Shown piece after piece: positions 29,727 through 37,349 of a DNA stretch of 64,000 bases. Each line of letters begins with the position of its first letter. The stretch's first letter is position 1. The position numbers were made by a program, and so were the translations under genes. Below the pieces are notes generated by a model. It saw only the letters and a program-made list of their open reading frames with translations. It had not been told where the DNA came from and did no database searches. Origin of the DNA: Actinomycetospora succinea. Lineage in GTDB: Bacteria > Actinomycetota > Actinomycetes > Mycobacteriales > Pseudonocardiaceae. The stretch spans positions 186,001 to 250,000 of the forward strand of contig NZ_SNYO01000005.1 in the NCBI RefSeq assembly GCF_004363095.1, given 5' to 3'.

Positions 29727-30711
29727 CAGCCACGGCCAGGAGAGCCGTCGCGAGACCGACGGCGCGGGAGAGGCGGACGGCGCGCGGGAGGTCGGCGACC
29801 GCGGGCGGGCGGCCGTCGCCGAGCACCGGGCGGTCCTGGACGCCGTAGGGGTAGACGGTGCGCCCGCCGACTCGCAGGCCGAGCGCGCCCGCGAACGACG
29901 CCTCCACGGGGCCGGCGTTGGGGCTGGGGTGCGCGGGGGCGTCGCGGCGCCACGCCCGCCACGCGTCGCCGGGGCGCCCGCCGACCAGCGGCGCGCACGC
30001 GGCCGTGACCAGCGCCGACACGCGCGCCGGGACGACGCCCGCGACGTCGTCGGCGCGTGCCGAGGCCCAGCCGAAGTGCTCGTACCGCGCCGACCGGTGG
30101 CCCACCATCGCGTCCAGCGTGTTCACCGCCCGGTGTCCCAGCAGGCCCGGCACCCCGGCCACCGCGCCCCACACGAGCGGCGCGACGACGGCGTCGGCGG
30201 TGTTCTCGGCGATCGACTCGAGCGCCGCGCGCGCCAGCCCGTCGGGGTCGAGGGCCGAGGGGTCGCGCCCGCACAGGTGCGGCAGCCGCGCCCGGGCGGC
30301 GTCGACGTCGCCCGCCTGCAGGGACGTCGCCATCGCCGTGCCCTCGCCGGCCAGCGACGTCCCGCCGAGCACGGTCCACGTCGCCGCGGCGGTCAGCGCG
30401 GTGCGGGCGACGGGGTGCCTGACGCGCTCGGCGAGCACCCCCGCGCCCACCGCCCCGCCGACGAGCACCGCGGCGTACGCCAGGCCGGGCCCGCGCCGGT
30501 CGGCCCACCAGCGCCGCTCCAGCGCGCCTGCCACGGCGCCGAACGCCGCGACGGGGTGGCCGCGGCGGGGGTCGCCGAGCACGGCGTCGGCGAGCACGCC
30601 GAGCGCGAGCCCCGCGGCCCGGGCGAGCGGCCCGTTTCGGCGAGGGGCGCCCCTCGCCCGTCTCTCCGAGCGAAGGTGCCCTTCGCTCGGAACCCCGGAG
30701 GCCGCCAGCAC
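29704..30711 (-). CDS. cobD: Adenosylcobinamide-phosphate synthase
   Basis: A 335-residue membrane protein of the CobD/CbiB family, which attaches the aminopropanol arm to adenosylcobyric acid in cobalamin synthesis. Core motifs are LGDPRRGHPVAAFG near the N-terminus, SIAENTADAVVAPLVWGA, and GHRAVNTLDAMVGHRSARYE. About 25 residues at the front (GHLRSERRARGAPRRNG) are encoded by two perfect palindromes that look like an inserted element. No better start exists between them and the conserved core. GTG 30711 is taken, but the true start is uncertain. Confidence 0.87.
   Translation of the reverse strand: MLAASGVPSEGHLRSERRARGAPRRNGPLARAAGLALGVLADAVLGDPRRGHPVAAFGAVAGALERRWWADRRGPGLAYAAVLVGGAVGAGVLAERVRHPVARTALTAAATWTVLGGTSLAGEGTAMATSLQAGDVDAARARLPHLCGRDPSALDPDGLARAALESIAENTADAVVAPLVWGAVAGVPGLLGHRAVNTLDAMVGHRSARYEHFGWASARADDVAGVVPARVSALVTAACAPLVGGRPGDAWRAWRRDAPAHPSPNAGPVEASFAGALGLRVGGRTVYPYGVQDRPVLGDGRPPAVADLPRAVRLSRAVGLATALLAVAVSAWQPR
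30639..30690. repeat. Tandem palindromes within the 5' end of cobD
   Basis: GGCGAGGGGC-GCCCCTCGCC (30639-30658) is a perfect 20-bp palindrome. CCGAGCGAAGG-TGC-CCTTCGCTCGG (30666-30690) is a perfect 11-bp hairpin seven bases further. They share the GCGAGGG/GAGCGAAGG core with the elements at 27478-27528. Here they fall inside the apparent cobD reading frame. Confidence 0.75.
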
Positions 30712-30762
30712 CCCGCGATGATCTCACTGCGACATCGGATCGGGCCGTGACAGGGTGCTCGC

Positions 30763-31419
30763 GTGGGTTTCAGCGACGAGCTCTGGGACGCGGGCGCCGG
30801 GATCTACGACGCGGTGCGCGCGCACCCGTTCCTCACCGGCCTGTCCGACGGCACGCTGCCGCACGCGGCGTTCCGGCACTTCGTCGTGCAGGACGCCCAC
30901 TACCTGCGCGGCTACGCGCGAGCCCTGGCGGTCCTCGCGGCGCGGGCGCCCACCGAGGCCGACACGGTGATGTTCGCCCAGCACGCCGCCGGCGCGATCG
31001 CCGCCGAGCAGGAGATGCACGCCGAGCTCGCCGACGCGCTCGGTACCGCGAGCGACGCCGACGTCCCCGTCGCCCCGACCACCACCGCGTACACCAGCTA
31101 CCTGCTCGCCACGTGCCACGGCGGCTCGTTCGCCGAAGGGCTCGGGGCGGTCCTGCCCTGCTACTGGATCTACGCGCGGGTCGGCGAGGCGCTCCTCGCG
31201 GACTCCTCCCCCGACCCGCTCTACGCCCGCTGGATCGCGATGTACGGCGGCGACGAGTTCCAGGCGGTCGTCGATGCGGTGCTGGCCGTGACCGACCGCG
31301 TCGGGCCGACCCTCGGCGACAGCGAGCACGAGCGCGTCCGCGAGCACTACGTGACGACGTGCCGCTACGAGTGGATGTTCTGGGACGCCGCGTGGCGCCA
31401 GGAGCAGTGGCCGGTCTAG
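30763..31419 (+). CDS. tenA: TenA-family thiaminase II
   Basis: A 218-residue all-helical TenA protein, which salvages thiamine by hydrolysing aminopyrimidine products. Recognisable parts are DELWDAGAGIYDAVRAHPFL, the active-site region FRHFVVQDAHYLRGYARALA (Asp, Tyr) and the catalytic Cys in LPCYWIYARVGE. CRYEWMFWDAAW with the late Glu closes the pocket. The GTG follows CAGGGTGCTCGC; no thiamine riboswitch is present in the short upstream gap. The stop overlaps that of the convergent gene by four bases. Confidence 0.88.
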   Translation: MGFSDELWDAGAGIYDAVRAHPFLTGLSDGTLPHAAFRHFVVQDAHYLRGYARALAVLAARAPTEADTVMFAQHAAGAIAAEQEMHAELADALGTASDADVPVAPTTTAYTSYLLATCHGGSFAEGLGAVLPCYWIYARVGEALLADSSPDPLYARWIAMYGGDEFQAVVDAVLAVTDRVGPTLGDSEHERVREHYVTTCRYEWMFWDAAWRQEQWPV

Positions 31420-31736
31420 GCGGGTCGCCGCAGCACGAACCGCGTCTCCACGACGTGCGGCGCCGTCCCCGGCGCACGCCCGGGTGCGCTCGGGACGAGG
31501 GCACCCTGCGGGCCGGCGAGCGCGACGAGCTCCCAGCCCTGCTGACCGAGCCTGTTGAGCTGCTCGGCGTACACGCGCGCCCAGGCGACGCGGTAGGGCC
31601 GGTACTCCTCGAGGATCAGCTCGTCGGACGGCCCGATCGCGTAGATCTGCCACTCGGCGCCGGCCTCGCCCGCCGCGTCCTCGGACAGGCCGACCGCGGA
31701 GATCTCCAGCGTCGCGTACTCCCAGGCGCCGGCCAC
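31416..31736 (-). CDS. Uncharacterised small protein, GWELVA motif
   Basis: A 106-residue soluble protein beginning AGAWEYATLEISAVGLS. It contains LNRLGQQGWELVALAGPQGA, the GWELV motif found in DUF4177-like two-strand/helix proteins. The C-terminus (HVVETRFVLRRPA) would supply the last strand. The function is unknown. The start is GTG 31736, with no strong ribosome binding site. It is leftward together with the membrane protein gene at 31766. Confidence 0.6.
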   Translation of the reverse strand: MAGAWEYATLEISAVGLSEDAAGEAGAEWQIYAIGPSDELILEEYRPYRVAWARVYAEQLNRLGQQGWELVALAGPQGALVPSAPGRAPGTAPHVVETRFVLRRPA

Positions 31737-31765
31737 GTGCCGAGACTAGCCCGCCACCGGGGAGC

Positions 31766-32113
31766 TCAGGACGCGGTGCGCCGGTGCGTCGCGGCGCCCT
31801 CGCAGGCGACGCGTGCGGCCTCGCTGGCACGGGCGGTGCGCGCCGTGCGGGCCCGACGCAGCGCCGAGGTGCGTCCGGCCGTCGGCCCGCTGCGGGGGCG
31901 CTCGGCGCCCGCGGTGCCGAGGGTCGTCACGGTGCGCCCGGAGCCGCTCGGCGGCGCGTCGCCGGTGAGCAGGAACCCGGCGACCTTGGCCAGCAGCCCG
32001 CCCGCGATCAGCGCCGGTCCGAGCACCCAGCGGCCGGGCACCTCGAGCGCGATGACGGCGATCCCGGCCCCGATGAGGACCAGGCCGCCGAGGAGGAGGA
32101 GAGCGGACCGCAC
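31766..32113 (-). CDS. Small membrane protein with basic tail
   Basis: A 115-residue protein with two closely spaced membrane helices (VRSALLLLGGLVLIGAGIAV and WVLGPALIAGGLLAKVAGFL). A 60-residue Arg/Ala/Thr-rich cytoplasmic tail follows (SALRRARTARTARASEAA). GTG 32113 is the first start in front of the first helix; the open frame continues upstream but without coding character. No family was recognised. It is divergent from the small gene at 32240. Confidence 0.55.
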   Translation of the reverse strand: MRSALLLLGGLVLIGAGIAVIALEVPGRWVLGPALIAGGLLAKVAGFLLTGDAPPSGSGRTVTTLGTAGAERPRSGPTAGRTSALRRARTARTARASEAARVACEGAATHRRTAS

Positions 32114-32239
32114 GAGGATGACTTTACGTGGTCGTCCGGGCCCCAACGGTCGGCCGATCGGGGCAATCAGGTCCGCATGGTGGCGGTGACGACCGCGGGC
32201 CGGGGTCGTAGGGTGTGCCGATCTCGCCAGGGAGGGCAC

Positions 32240-32479
32240 ATGGAGTTCGCTGTCCGGTACGTCAACGGTCCGCTGCAGGGCGTCGGGTCGATCACGCAGC
32301 CCGACAGCGCGGGCGAGGAGCCCCCGCTGCTCCAGCGCATCCCGCTGCCCAGCGAGGACCACGGCCTGCGTCGCACGGTCTCGGACATGGCCGGGGGCGG
32401 GCCGACCGCCATCTACGAGCGCACCGGCTACAACGAGCCCGCGGGCGAGTGGGAGTTCACGCTGCTGCGCGTGGAGTAG
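32240..32479 (+). CDS. Small conserved-looking protein of unknown function
   Basis: A 79-residue acidic protein: MEFAVRYVNGPLQGVGSITQ at the front, then PPLLQRIPLPSEDHGL, and YERTGYNEPAGEWEFTLLRV at the end. The all-beta look suggests a small barrel, but no family is recognised. A very good ribosome binding site, GGGAGGG, lies three bases before the ATG. TAGGGT about 30 bases upstream may be the -10 box. Confidence 0.65.
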   Translation: MEFAVRYVNGPLQGVGSITQPDSAGEEPPLLQRIPLPSEDHGLRRTVSDMAGGGPTAIYERTGYNEPAGEWEFTLLRVE

Positions 32480-32525
32480 GTCGGACGGTCGTGGCGGGCC
32501 GGGGTGATGGTCCAGAATCGGGTGC

Positions 32526-33065
32526 GTGACCACGGATCCCGCCACCACCACCGGTGTGCTCCGTCCCGCCGCCGCGCAGGACGCGGAGCGGGTCGCGGCG
32601 ATCTTCGCCGGCTACGTCCTGCAGTCGATCGCCACGTTCGTCGAGGAACCGCCCTCCGACGACCTCTGGCGCGAGCGCATCGTCGCCGCGGGCCCCACGC
32701 TGCCCTTCCTCGTCGCCGAGGTGGACGGTGAGATCGAGGGCTTCGCGTACGCCGCACGGTTCCGGCCGCACGCCGCGTACCGGTACACCGTCGAGGACTC
32801 GGTCTACATCGCCCCGGAGGCCGCCGGGCGCGGCCTGGGCTCGCTGCTGCTCGCGGGCCTGCTCGACGCGCTGCGCGGCACCGAGGTCCGCCAGGTCGTC
32901 GCCGTGATCGCCGCCCTCGCCGGCTCCCGCCACGACACCCCGTCGATCGTGCTGCACCGCCGTCAGGGCTTCGTCGAGGTCGGCCGGATGCCGTCGGTGG
33001 GCTACAAGAACGGGCAGTGGGCCGACACCGTGCTCATGCAGGCCGACCTGCGCCCCGACGGCTGA
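32526..33065 (+). CDS. GNAT acetyltransferase, phosphinothricin-acetyltransferase type
   Basis: A 179-residue GNAT enzyme resembling the phosphinothricin/methionine sulfoximine acetyltransferases. It has VLRPAAAQDAERVAAIFAGY, a conserved substrate segment SIATFVEEPP, EDSVYIAPEAAGRGLGSLLL (acetyl-CoA-binding R/Q-G-x-G motif A) and LHRRQGFVEVGRMPSVGYK. It acetylates small amines or amino acid analogues; the exact substrate is open. CAGAAT seven bases before the GTG fits a leaderless start. A strong terminator follows. Confidence 0.85.
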   Translation: MTTDPATTTGVLRPAAAQDAERVAAIFAGYVLQSIATFVEEPPSDDLWRERIVAAGPTLPFLVAEVDGEIEGFAYAARFRPHAAYRYTVEDSVYIAPEAAGRGLGSLLLAGLLDALRGTEVRQVVAVIAALAGSRHDTPSIVLHRRQGFVEVGRMPSVGYKNGQWADTVLMQADLRPDG

Positions 33066-33086
33066 GCACGACCCCCGGGAACGACG

Positions 33087-33118
33087 ACGGGCCGCCCCGC
33101 AGACGCGGGACGGCCCGT
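33087..33118. terminator. Terminator hairpin after the acetyltransferase
   Basis: ACGGGCCGCCCCGC (33087-33100) pairs with GCGGGACGGCCCGT (33105-33118) over 14 positions with one mismatch and a four-base loop. It lies between the acetyltransferase stop and the convergent 39-codon gene and can serve both. Confidence 0.75.
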
Positions 33119-33135
33119 ACGTGAGAGATCGGGGC

Positions 33136-33255
33136 TCAGGCCTCCACGGCCGCCGGACGGGCGACCCAGTGGCGCTGCGCGTGCCGGACGAGGGTGGCAG
33201 CCACCCCGACGCCCGCTCCCGCACTCACGATCATGCCCATGAACACTGCCGCCAT
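33136..33255 (-). CDS. 39-residue single-helix membrane protein
   Basis: ATG 33255 on the minus strand is preceded by GGAGGAGCCGTC, an excellent ribosome binding site, and the frame stops at 33136. The product is a 22-residue Ala/Gly/Val/Met-rich helix (MAAVFMGMIVSAGAGVGVAA) with a basic His/Arg tail (RHAQRHWVARP), so it is probably a membrane microprotein with the tail inside. It stands alone between a terminator and the MHS transporter promoter region. The function is unknown; it is often missed because of length. Confidence 0.65.
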   Translation of the reverse strand: MAAVFMGMIVSAGAGVGVAATLVRHAQRHWVARPAAVEA

Positions 33256-33576
33256 GACGGCTCCTCCTCACCACGTGCACGCGCCGAGGCCGGCGACCGG
33301 GTCCGGATGACCCGACCGGTCCGCGTGCGCTTGCGAACCGTGGGCGCTGTCTGCGCCCACAGCGAGAGACGCATCGGGCCGGGGTGATGTTCCGTCGCGC
33401 CCCGGCCGCACGGCATGACTCCACTCACAGCAACCGCGCGCGTTCACCCTGTGTCCCCCGTCCGACTTCAGTAGTGTCCGACAAGCAAGCAGATGTAAAC
33501 GGGCGTTAACGACTTTCGGGTCGTTTCCGTCAAATCGGACTCAACGCGATCCCGTCGGGGGCGAGGGGAGAACGAC
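33256..33576. other. Long regulatory spacer before the MHS transporter
   Basis: This 321-base spacer becomes AT-richer toward the transporter gene. It contains a direct repeat GTCCGAC at 33460-33466 and 33476-33482, 16 bases apart. A dyad AACGAC-TTTCGG-GTCGTT lies at 33508-33525. These could be binding sites of a regulator not encoded nearby. No open frame with coding character was seen. Confidence 0.4.
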
Positions 33577-34992
33577 ATGACGCAGACGGAAGCGGGTGAC
33601 GGAGGCGGAGTGCCCGACGGCGTCACCGTCACCGACACCGCGACGATGAAGCGCGCCGTGGGCGCGGCGGCGGTCGGCAACATCACCGAGTGGTTCGACT
33701 TCGGCGTCTACGCCTACCTGGCGACGACGATCGAGGAGAACTTCTTCCCGCCGGACAACCCCACGCTCGCGCAGGTCGGCGTGTTCGCCGGGTTCGCGGT
33801 GTCGTTCCTCGTGCGGCCGCTCGGCGGGCTGTTCTTCGGTCCGCTCGGCGACCGGATCGGCCGGACCAAGGTCCTGTCGATCACGGTCATCATGATGGCG
33901 ATCGGGACGTTCCTGCTCGGCTTCATCCCGCCCTACGAATCGATCGGCATCTGGGCGCCCATTCTCCTCGTGCTCTGCCGCGTCGTGCAGGGCTTCTCCA
34001 CCGGCGGTGAGTACGCGGGCGCGATGACGTTCATCGCCGAGTACTCCCCCGACCGGCGCCGCGGTTTCTTCGGCAGTTTCCTGGAATGCGGGACGTTCAT
34101 CGGCTACGCGCTCGGCGCGACCGTCGCGACCGTCATCCCGCTGGTCTCCACCGAGGAGTTCGCGTCGACCTGGGCCTGGCGCATCCCGTTCTTCATCGCC
34201 CTGCCGCTGGGCATCGTCGGTGTCTACCTGCGCGTGAAGCTCGAGGAGACCCCGTCGTTCCAGACGCTGCTCTCCGAGTCCGAGGAACGCGAGGGCCAAC
34301 AGGCCTCGGCCGGGCTCAAGGAACTGTTCGGGACCTACTGGCCCGCGATGCTCGCCGCGGGCGGACTCGTCGTGGCCTGGAACATCCCGAACTACATGCT
34401 CACCAGCTACATGCCGACCTACCTCGAGGACAACGTCCAGGTCGTCGGCGGCACCGCGATCGACAGCACGACGTCGCAGTGGCTGCAGATCGCCGTCCTG
34501 TGGGTCGCGGTGTTCGTCATCCCGTTCCTGGGCCGCCTGTCGGACCGTGTCGGCCGCAAGCCGGTCCTGTGGGTCGGCTCGATCGGCACGGTCGTGCTCG
34601 CGTTCCCGATGATCCTGGTGCTCAAGAGCGGCTCGGTGCCGCTCGTCGGCATCGGCCTCGCCGTCATGGGCCTGCTGCTGATCCTCTTCTCGGCGACCTG
34701 CCCGTCGACGCTGCCGGCGCTGTTCCCGACCGAGATCCGCTACGGCGGGCTCGCGATCTCGTTCAACATCTTCGTGTCGGCCTTCGCCGGGACGACGTCG
34801 CTGATCATGACCGCGGTCGTGCTCGGGACGGGCTGGGCGTACTGGCCGGCGGTGTACCTGATCTTCGCCGGGGTCGTCGGCGCCGTCGTCCTCCTGTCGC
34901 TGCGGGAGACCGCGGGCAAGCCGCTGCCGGGTTCCAACCCGTCGGTGTCCACCGAGCAGGAGGCGCGCGAGCTGGTGGCCTCGCGTCGCTGA
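33577..34992 (+). CDS. MHS-family (ProP-like) proton symporter
   Basis: A 471-residue major facilitator of the metabolite:H+ symporter family (ProP, ShiA, KgtP). It has 12 helices. Helix 1 is NITEWFDFGVYAYLATTI, the classic MHS start. The loop 2-3 signature is GPLGDRIGRTKVL, and VLCRVVQGFSTGGEYAGAM is the MHS helix 4. The equivalent loop in the second half is GRLSDRVGRKPVL. Cargo could be betaine, proline or a dicarboxylic/aromatic acid. The N-terminal extension (about 25 residues) is acidic and probably disordered. Confidence 0.88.
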   Translation: MTQTEAGDGGGVPDGVTVTDTATMKRAVGAAAVGNITEWFDFGVYAYLATTIEENFFPPDNPTLAQVGVFAGFAVSFLVRPLGGLFFGPLGDRIGRTKVLSITVIMMAIGTFLLGFIPPYESIGIWAPILLVLCRVVQGFSTGGEYAGAMTFIAEYSPDRRRGFFGSFLECGTFIGYALGATVATVIPLVSTEEFASTWAWRIPFFIALPLGIVGVYLRVKLEETPSFQTLLSESEEREGQQASAGLKELFGTYWPAMLAAGGLVVAWNIPNYMLTSYMPTYLEDNVQVVGGTAIDSTTSQWLQIAVLWVAVFVIPFLGRLSDRVGRKPVLWVGSIGTVVLAFPMILVLKSGSVPLVGIGLAVMGLLLILFSATCPSTLPALFPTEIRYGGLAISFNIFVSAFAGTTSLIMTAVVLGTGWAYWPAVYLIFAGVVGAVVLLSLRETAGKPLPGSNPSVSTEQEARELVASRR

Positions 34993-35001
34993 GCCACGAC
35001 G

Positions 35002-36474
35002 GTGGGTCTCCGGGTGTCGGCCCCCACGGATGACGGGCACGATGCGCTGGTGCCCGAGTCATCAGAGGCCACACCCGGCCCCACCGTCTTCGTCCTGTTC
35101 GGCGCCACCGGCGACCTGGCCAAGCGCCTCGTGCTGCCGTCGTTCTTCCGGCTCGTGCAGGAGAAGCTCCTGCCCGACGACTGGCGCCTGATCGGCAACG
35201 GGCGCCGCACCAAGACCGACGACGAGTTCCGCGACGAGGTCCGCGAGGCCCTGGAGCAGTTCGGCGGCCTGACGCCCGAGGACGGGCCCTGGGACGAGTT
35301 CGCCGCGGGGCTGCGCTTCGCCGGCGGCGGGTTCACGGCCGACGACCCCGGCGAGCTGCTCGACCGGATCGCGGAGGCCCGCGGCGAGATCGGGCAGGAC
35401 GCCCAGCTCGTCCACTACCTCGGGCTGCCGCCCACGACGTTCGGCGACTACACGCGCGCCCTCGGGGCGCAGGGCCTGGCCGAGGGCTCCCGGGTCGTCT
35501 ACGAGAAGCCCTTCGGCACCTCGCTGGAGAGCTTCCGCGAGCTCGACCGGGTCGTGCACGAGGTCCTCGACGAGTCGCAGGTCTTCCGGATCGATCACTT
35601 CCTCGGCAAGGAGGCCACCCAGGAGCTGCGGGCCCTGCGCTTCGCCAACGGGCTCTTCGGCAGCTCCTGGGACCGCCACCACGTCGCCGCGGTGGAGATC
35701 GACGTCCCGGAGACCCTCGACGTCGCCGACCGCGCCGAGTTCTACGACGCCACCGGCGCCGTGCTCGACATGCTCGTCACGCACCTGTTCCAGGTGGCCG
35801 CCGAGGTCGCGATGGACCCGCCCCCGACCTTCCGCGCCGACGACGTCGCCGCCGCCCGCGACGAGGCCGTGCGGCACTTCCGCCCGCTGCAGCGCGACGA
35901 GGTGGTGCGCGGGCAGTTCGAGGGCTACCGCGACCTCGACCACGTCGCCGACGACTCCACCACCGAGACCTTCGTGGCCGCGCGGCTGTGGATCGACACC
36001 GACCGCTGGCGCGGCGTGCCGTTCCTGCTGCGCACCGGCAAGCGGATGGCCGAGAGCCACCAGAAGGTCAACCTGATCTTCCGGGACCCCCAGGACGGGC
36101 CGGTCGACGAGCGCGACCTGCCGACGCGCGGCAACGTGCTGTGCTTCGACCTCGCCGGCGACGGCGCGCTCGCCCTGTCGATGAACGTGAAGACTCCCGG
36201 GGCGTCGTCCGACCTCGGCACCACGTGGACCCAGATCCCGCTCGACACGCTGTCCGGCGGCGACCCGCTGCCGCCGTACGTGCGCCTGATCCACGACGTG
36301 CTCAGCGGCGACCGCGCGCTGTTCACTCGCCCCGACGGCCTCGAGGACGTCTGGATCGCCGCCGCCGAGGTGCTCGACGACCACCGGGCCCCCGAGCCCT
36401 ACGCGCCGGGCTCCTGGGGCCCCGAGGCGGCCCTGCGCCTCGCCGACCCCGTCGGCTGGGTCCTCCCCGGCTGA
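35002..36474 (+). CDS. zwf: Glucose-6-phosphate dehydrogenase
   Basis: A 490-residue NADP-dependent G6PDH, entry enzyme of the oxidative pentose phosphate path. The coenzyme fingerprint is LFGATGDLAKRLVLPS (about residues 32-47). The active-site motif RIDHFLGKE (the family's DHYLGKE, with Phe for Tyr) is near residue 197, and YEKPFGTSLES precedes it. The Tyr-to-Phe change and the solitary setting, without opcA, tal or tkt, suggest a second, accessory G6PDH rather than the main one. GTG 35002 has only a weak ribosome binding site. A 20-bp palindrome follows the stop. Confidence 0.9.
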   Translation: MGLRVSAPTDDGHDALVPESSEATPGPTVFVLFGATGDLAKRLVLPSFFRLVQEKLLPDDWRLIGNGRRTKTDDEFRDEVREALEQFGGLTPEDGPWDEFAAGLRFAGGGFTADDPGELLDRIAEARGEIGQDAQLVHYLGLPPTTFGDYTRALGAQGLAEGSRVVYEKPFGTSLESFRELDRVVHEVLDESQVFRIDHFLGKEATQELRALRFANGLFGSSWDRHHVAAVEIDVPETLDVADRAEFYDATGAVLDMLVTHLFQVAAEVAMDPPPTFRADDVAAARDEAVRHFRPLQRDEVVRGQFEGYRDLDHVADDSTTETFVAARLWIDTDRWRGVPFLLRTGKRMAESHQKVNLIFRDPQDGPVDERDLPTRGNVLCFDLAGDGALALSMNVKTPGASSDLGTTWTQIPLDTLSGGDPLPPYVRLIHDVLSGDRALFTRPDGLEDVWIAAAEVLDDHRAPEPYAPGSWGPEAALRLADPVGWVLPG

Positions 36475-36478
36475 CCCC

Positions 36479-36522
36479 ACGTGCGTGATCTTCTGAGCGA
36501 TAGCTCAGAAGATCACGCACGT
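36479..36522. repeat. 20-bp perfect palindrome between zwf and DUF4239 gene
   Basis: ACGTGCGTGATCTTCTGAGC (36479-36498), loop GATA, then the exact complement (36503-36522). It fills the space between two convergent genes and includes the first base of the DUF4239 gene's stop. It is much longer and more AT-rich than a usual terminator stem. Confidence 0.8.
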
Positions 36523-37289
36523 CAGGGGCGGACCTGCAGCAACAGGTCGGGGTCGATCGCGAAGTAGCCGGCGAACGGGGCCGCCTGGGCGCAGAGCAGC
36601 GTCAGGGCGAGCGCCATCGCCGTCGCGAGCAGCGCGAGGGACACCGCCGCGCGGCGCAGCCGGTCCGCGTGGATGCAGCCCATCGCCGCGAGCGTCGTGA
36701 GCGCGACGAGGTAGAGCGCCGTCAGCCGCAGCGGGTCGATCGCCGACCCGCTGAGCACGAGGCGGGTGCGCCGCGACTCCAGGGCCTGGTCGACCGCGGT
36801 CACGAGGCGGTCCTGGGCCACCCGCTGGCCCTCGGTCTGCACCGGCAGCGCCAGGACGATCGACTGCACGGCGACGAGCCGGGCGGGCGCGACCGTCAGC
36901 GTGGCGTCGCCGTCGGCCATCTCGGGCCACTCGTCGGCCACGTACTGGTCGATCTGCTCGGCCAGCAGCCGCTGCACGTCGGCGTGCTGGGCCGGGAACG
37001 CCCCCATCAGCAGATCCACGTCGCGCAGCGCGCTGGCCTCCCGGCTCACGGCCGCCGCGGCGTCGTCGCGGTCGGCCCACACGTCGGCGACGAGGAACCC
37101 GACGAGCAGGCCGAAGATCAGGCCCATCGGCGAGAGCAGGCCCGGGCTCAGCGGACCCAGGGACTCGCCATGGCCCGACCGGCGCGCGAGCCAGAGCCCG
37201 GCGAGGACCAGCGCCGCGGCCAGGTAGACCGCGGCGAAGACCGTCACCACCAACAGCGGCAGCGGGGCGTGCCCCAACCACGCGACCAT
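36522..37289 (-). CDS. DUF4239 (bestrophin-like) membrane protein
   Basis: A 255-residue membrane protein of the DUF4239 family. Two helices lie near the N-terminus ([20 protein letters not shown] and [20 protein letters not shown]). A soluble helical region follows ([20 protein letters not shown] through [17 protein letters not shown]), then two C-terminal helices. The family is described as bestrophin-like, but channel activity is unproven. Both ends of the gene are flanked by 19-20-bp perfect palindromes. Confidence 0.78.
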   Translation of the reverse strand: MVAWLGHAPLPLLVVTVFAAVYLAAALVLAGLWLARRSGHGESLGPLSPGLLSPMGLIFGLLVGFLVADVWADRDDAAAAVSREASALRDVDLLMGAFPAQHADVQRLLAEQIDQYVADEWPEMADGDATLTVAPARLVAVQSIVLALPVQTEGQRVAQDRLVTAVDQALESRRTRLVLSGSAIDPLRLTALYLVALTTLAAMGCIHADRLRRAAVSLALLATAMALALTLLCAQAAPFAGYFAIDPDLLLQVRP

Positions 37290-37300
37290 CGCCGCAGACT

Positions 37301-37344
37301 ATGTGAGCGGAATTCCCGGTCATAGCCGGGAATTCCGCTCACAT
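37301..37344. repeat. 19-bp perfect palindrome between DUF4239 and molybdoprotein genes
   Basis: ATGTGAGCGGAATTCCCGG (37301-37319), loop TCATAG, then the exact complement (37326-37344). It lies twelve bases upstream of the DUF4239 start and six after the molybdoprotein stop. It may end the molybdoprotein message. Confidence 0.8.
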
Positions 37345-37349
37345 GTCGG

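Noticed and set aside
30712..30762. A thiamine (TPP) riboswitch before tenA
   Set aside because: The gap is only about 50 bases and lacks the conserved CUGAGA block.
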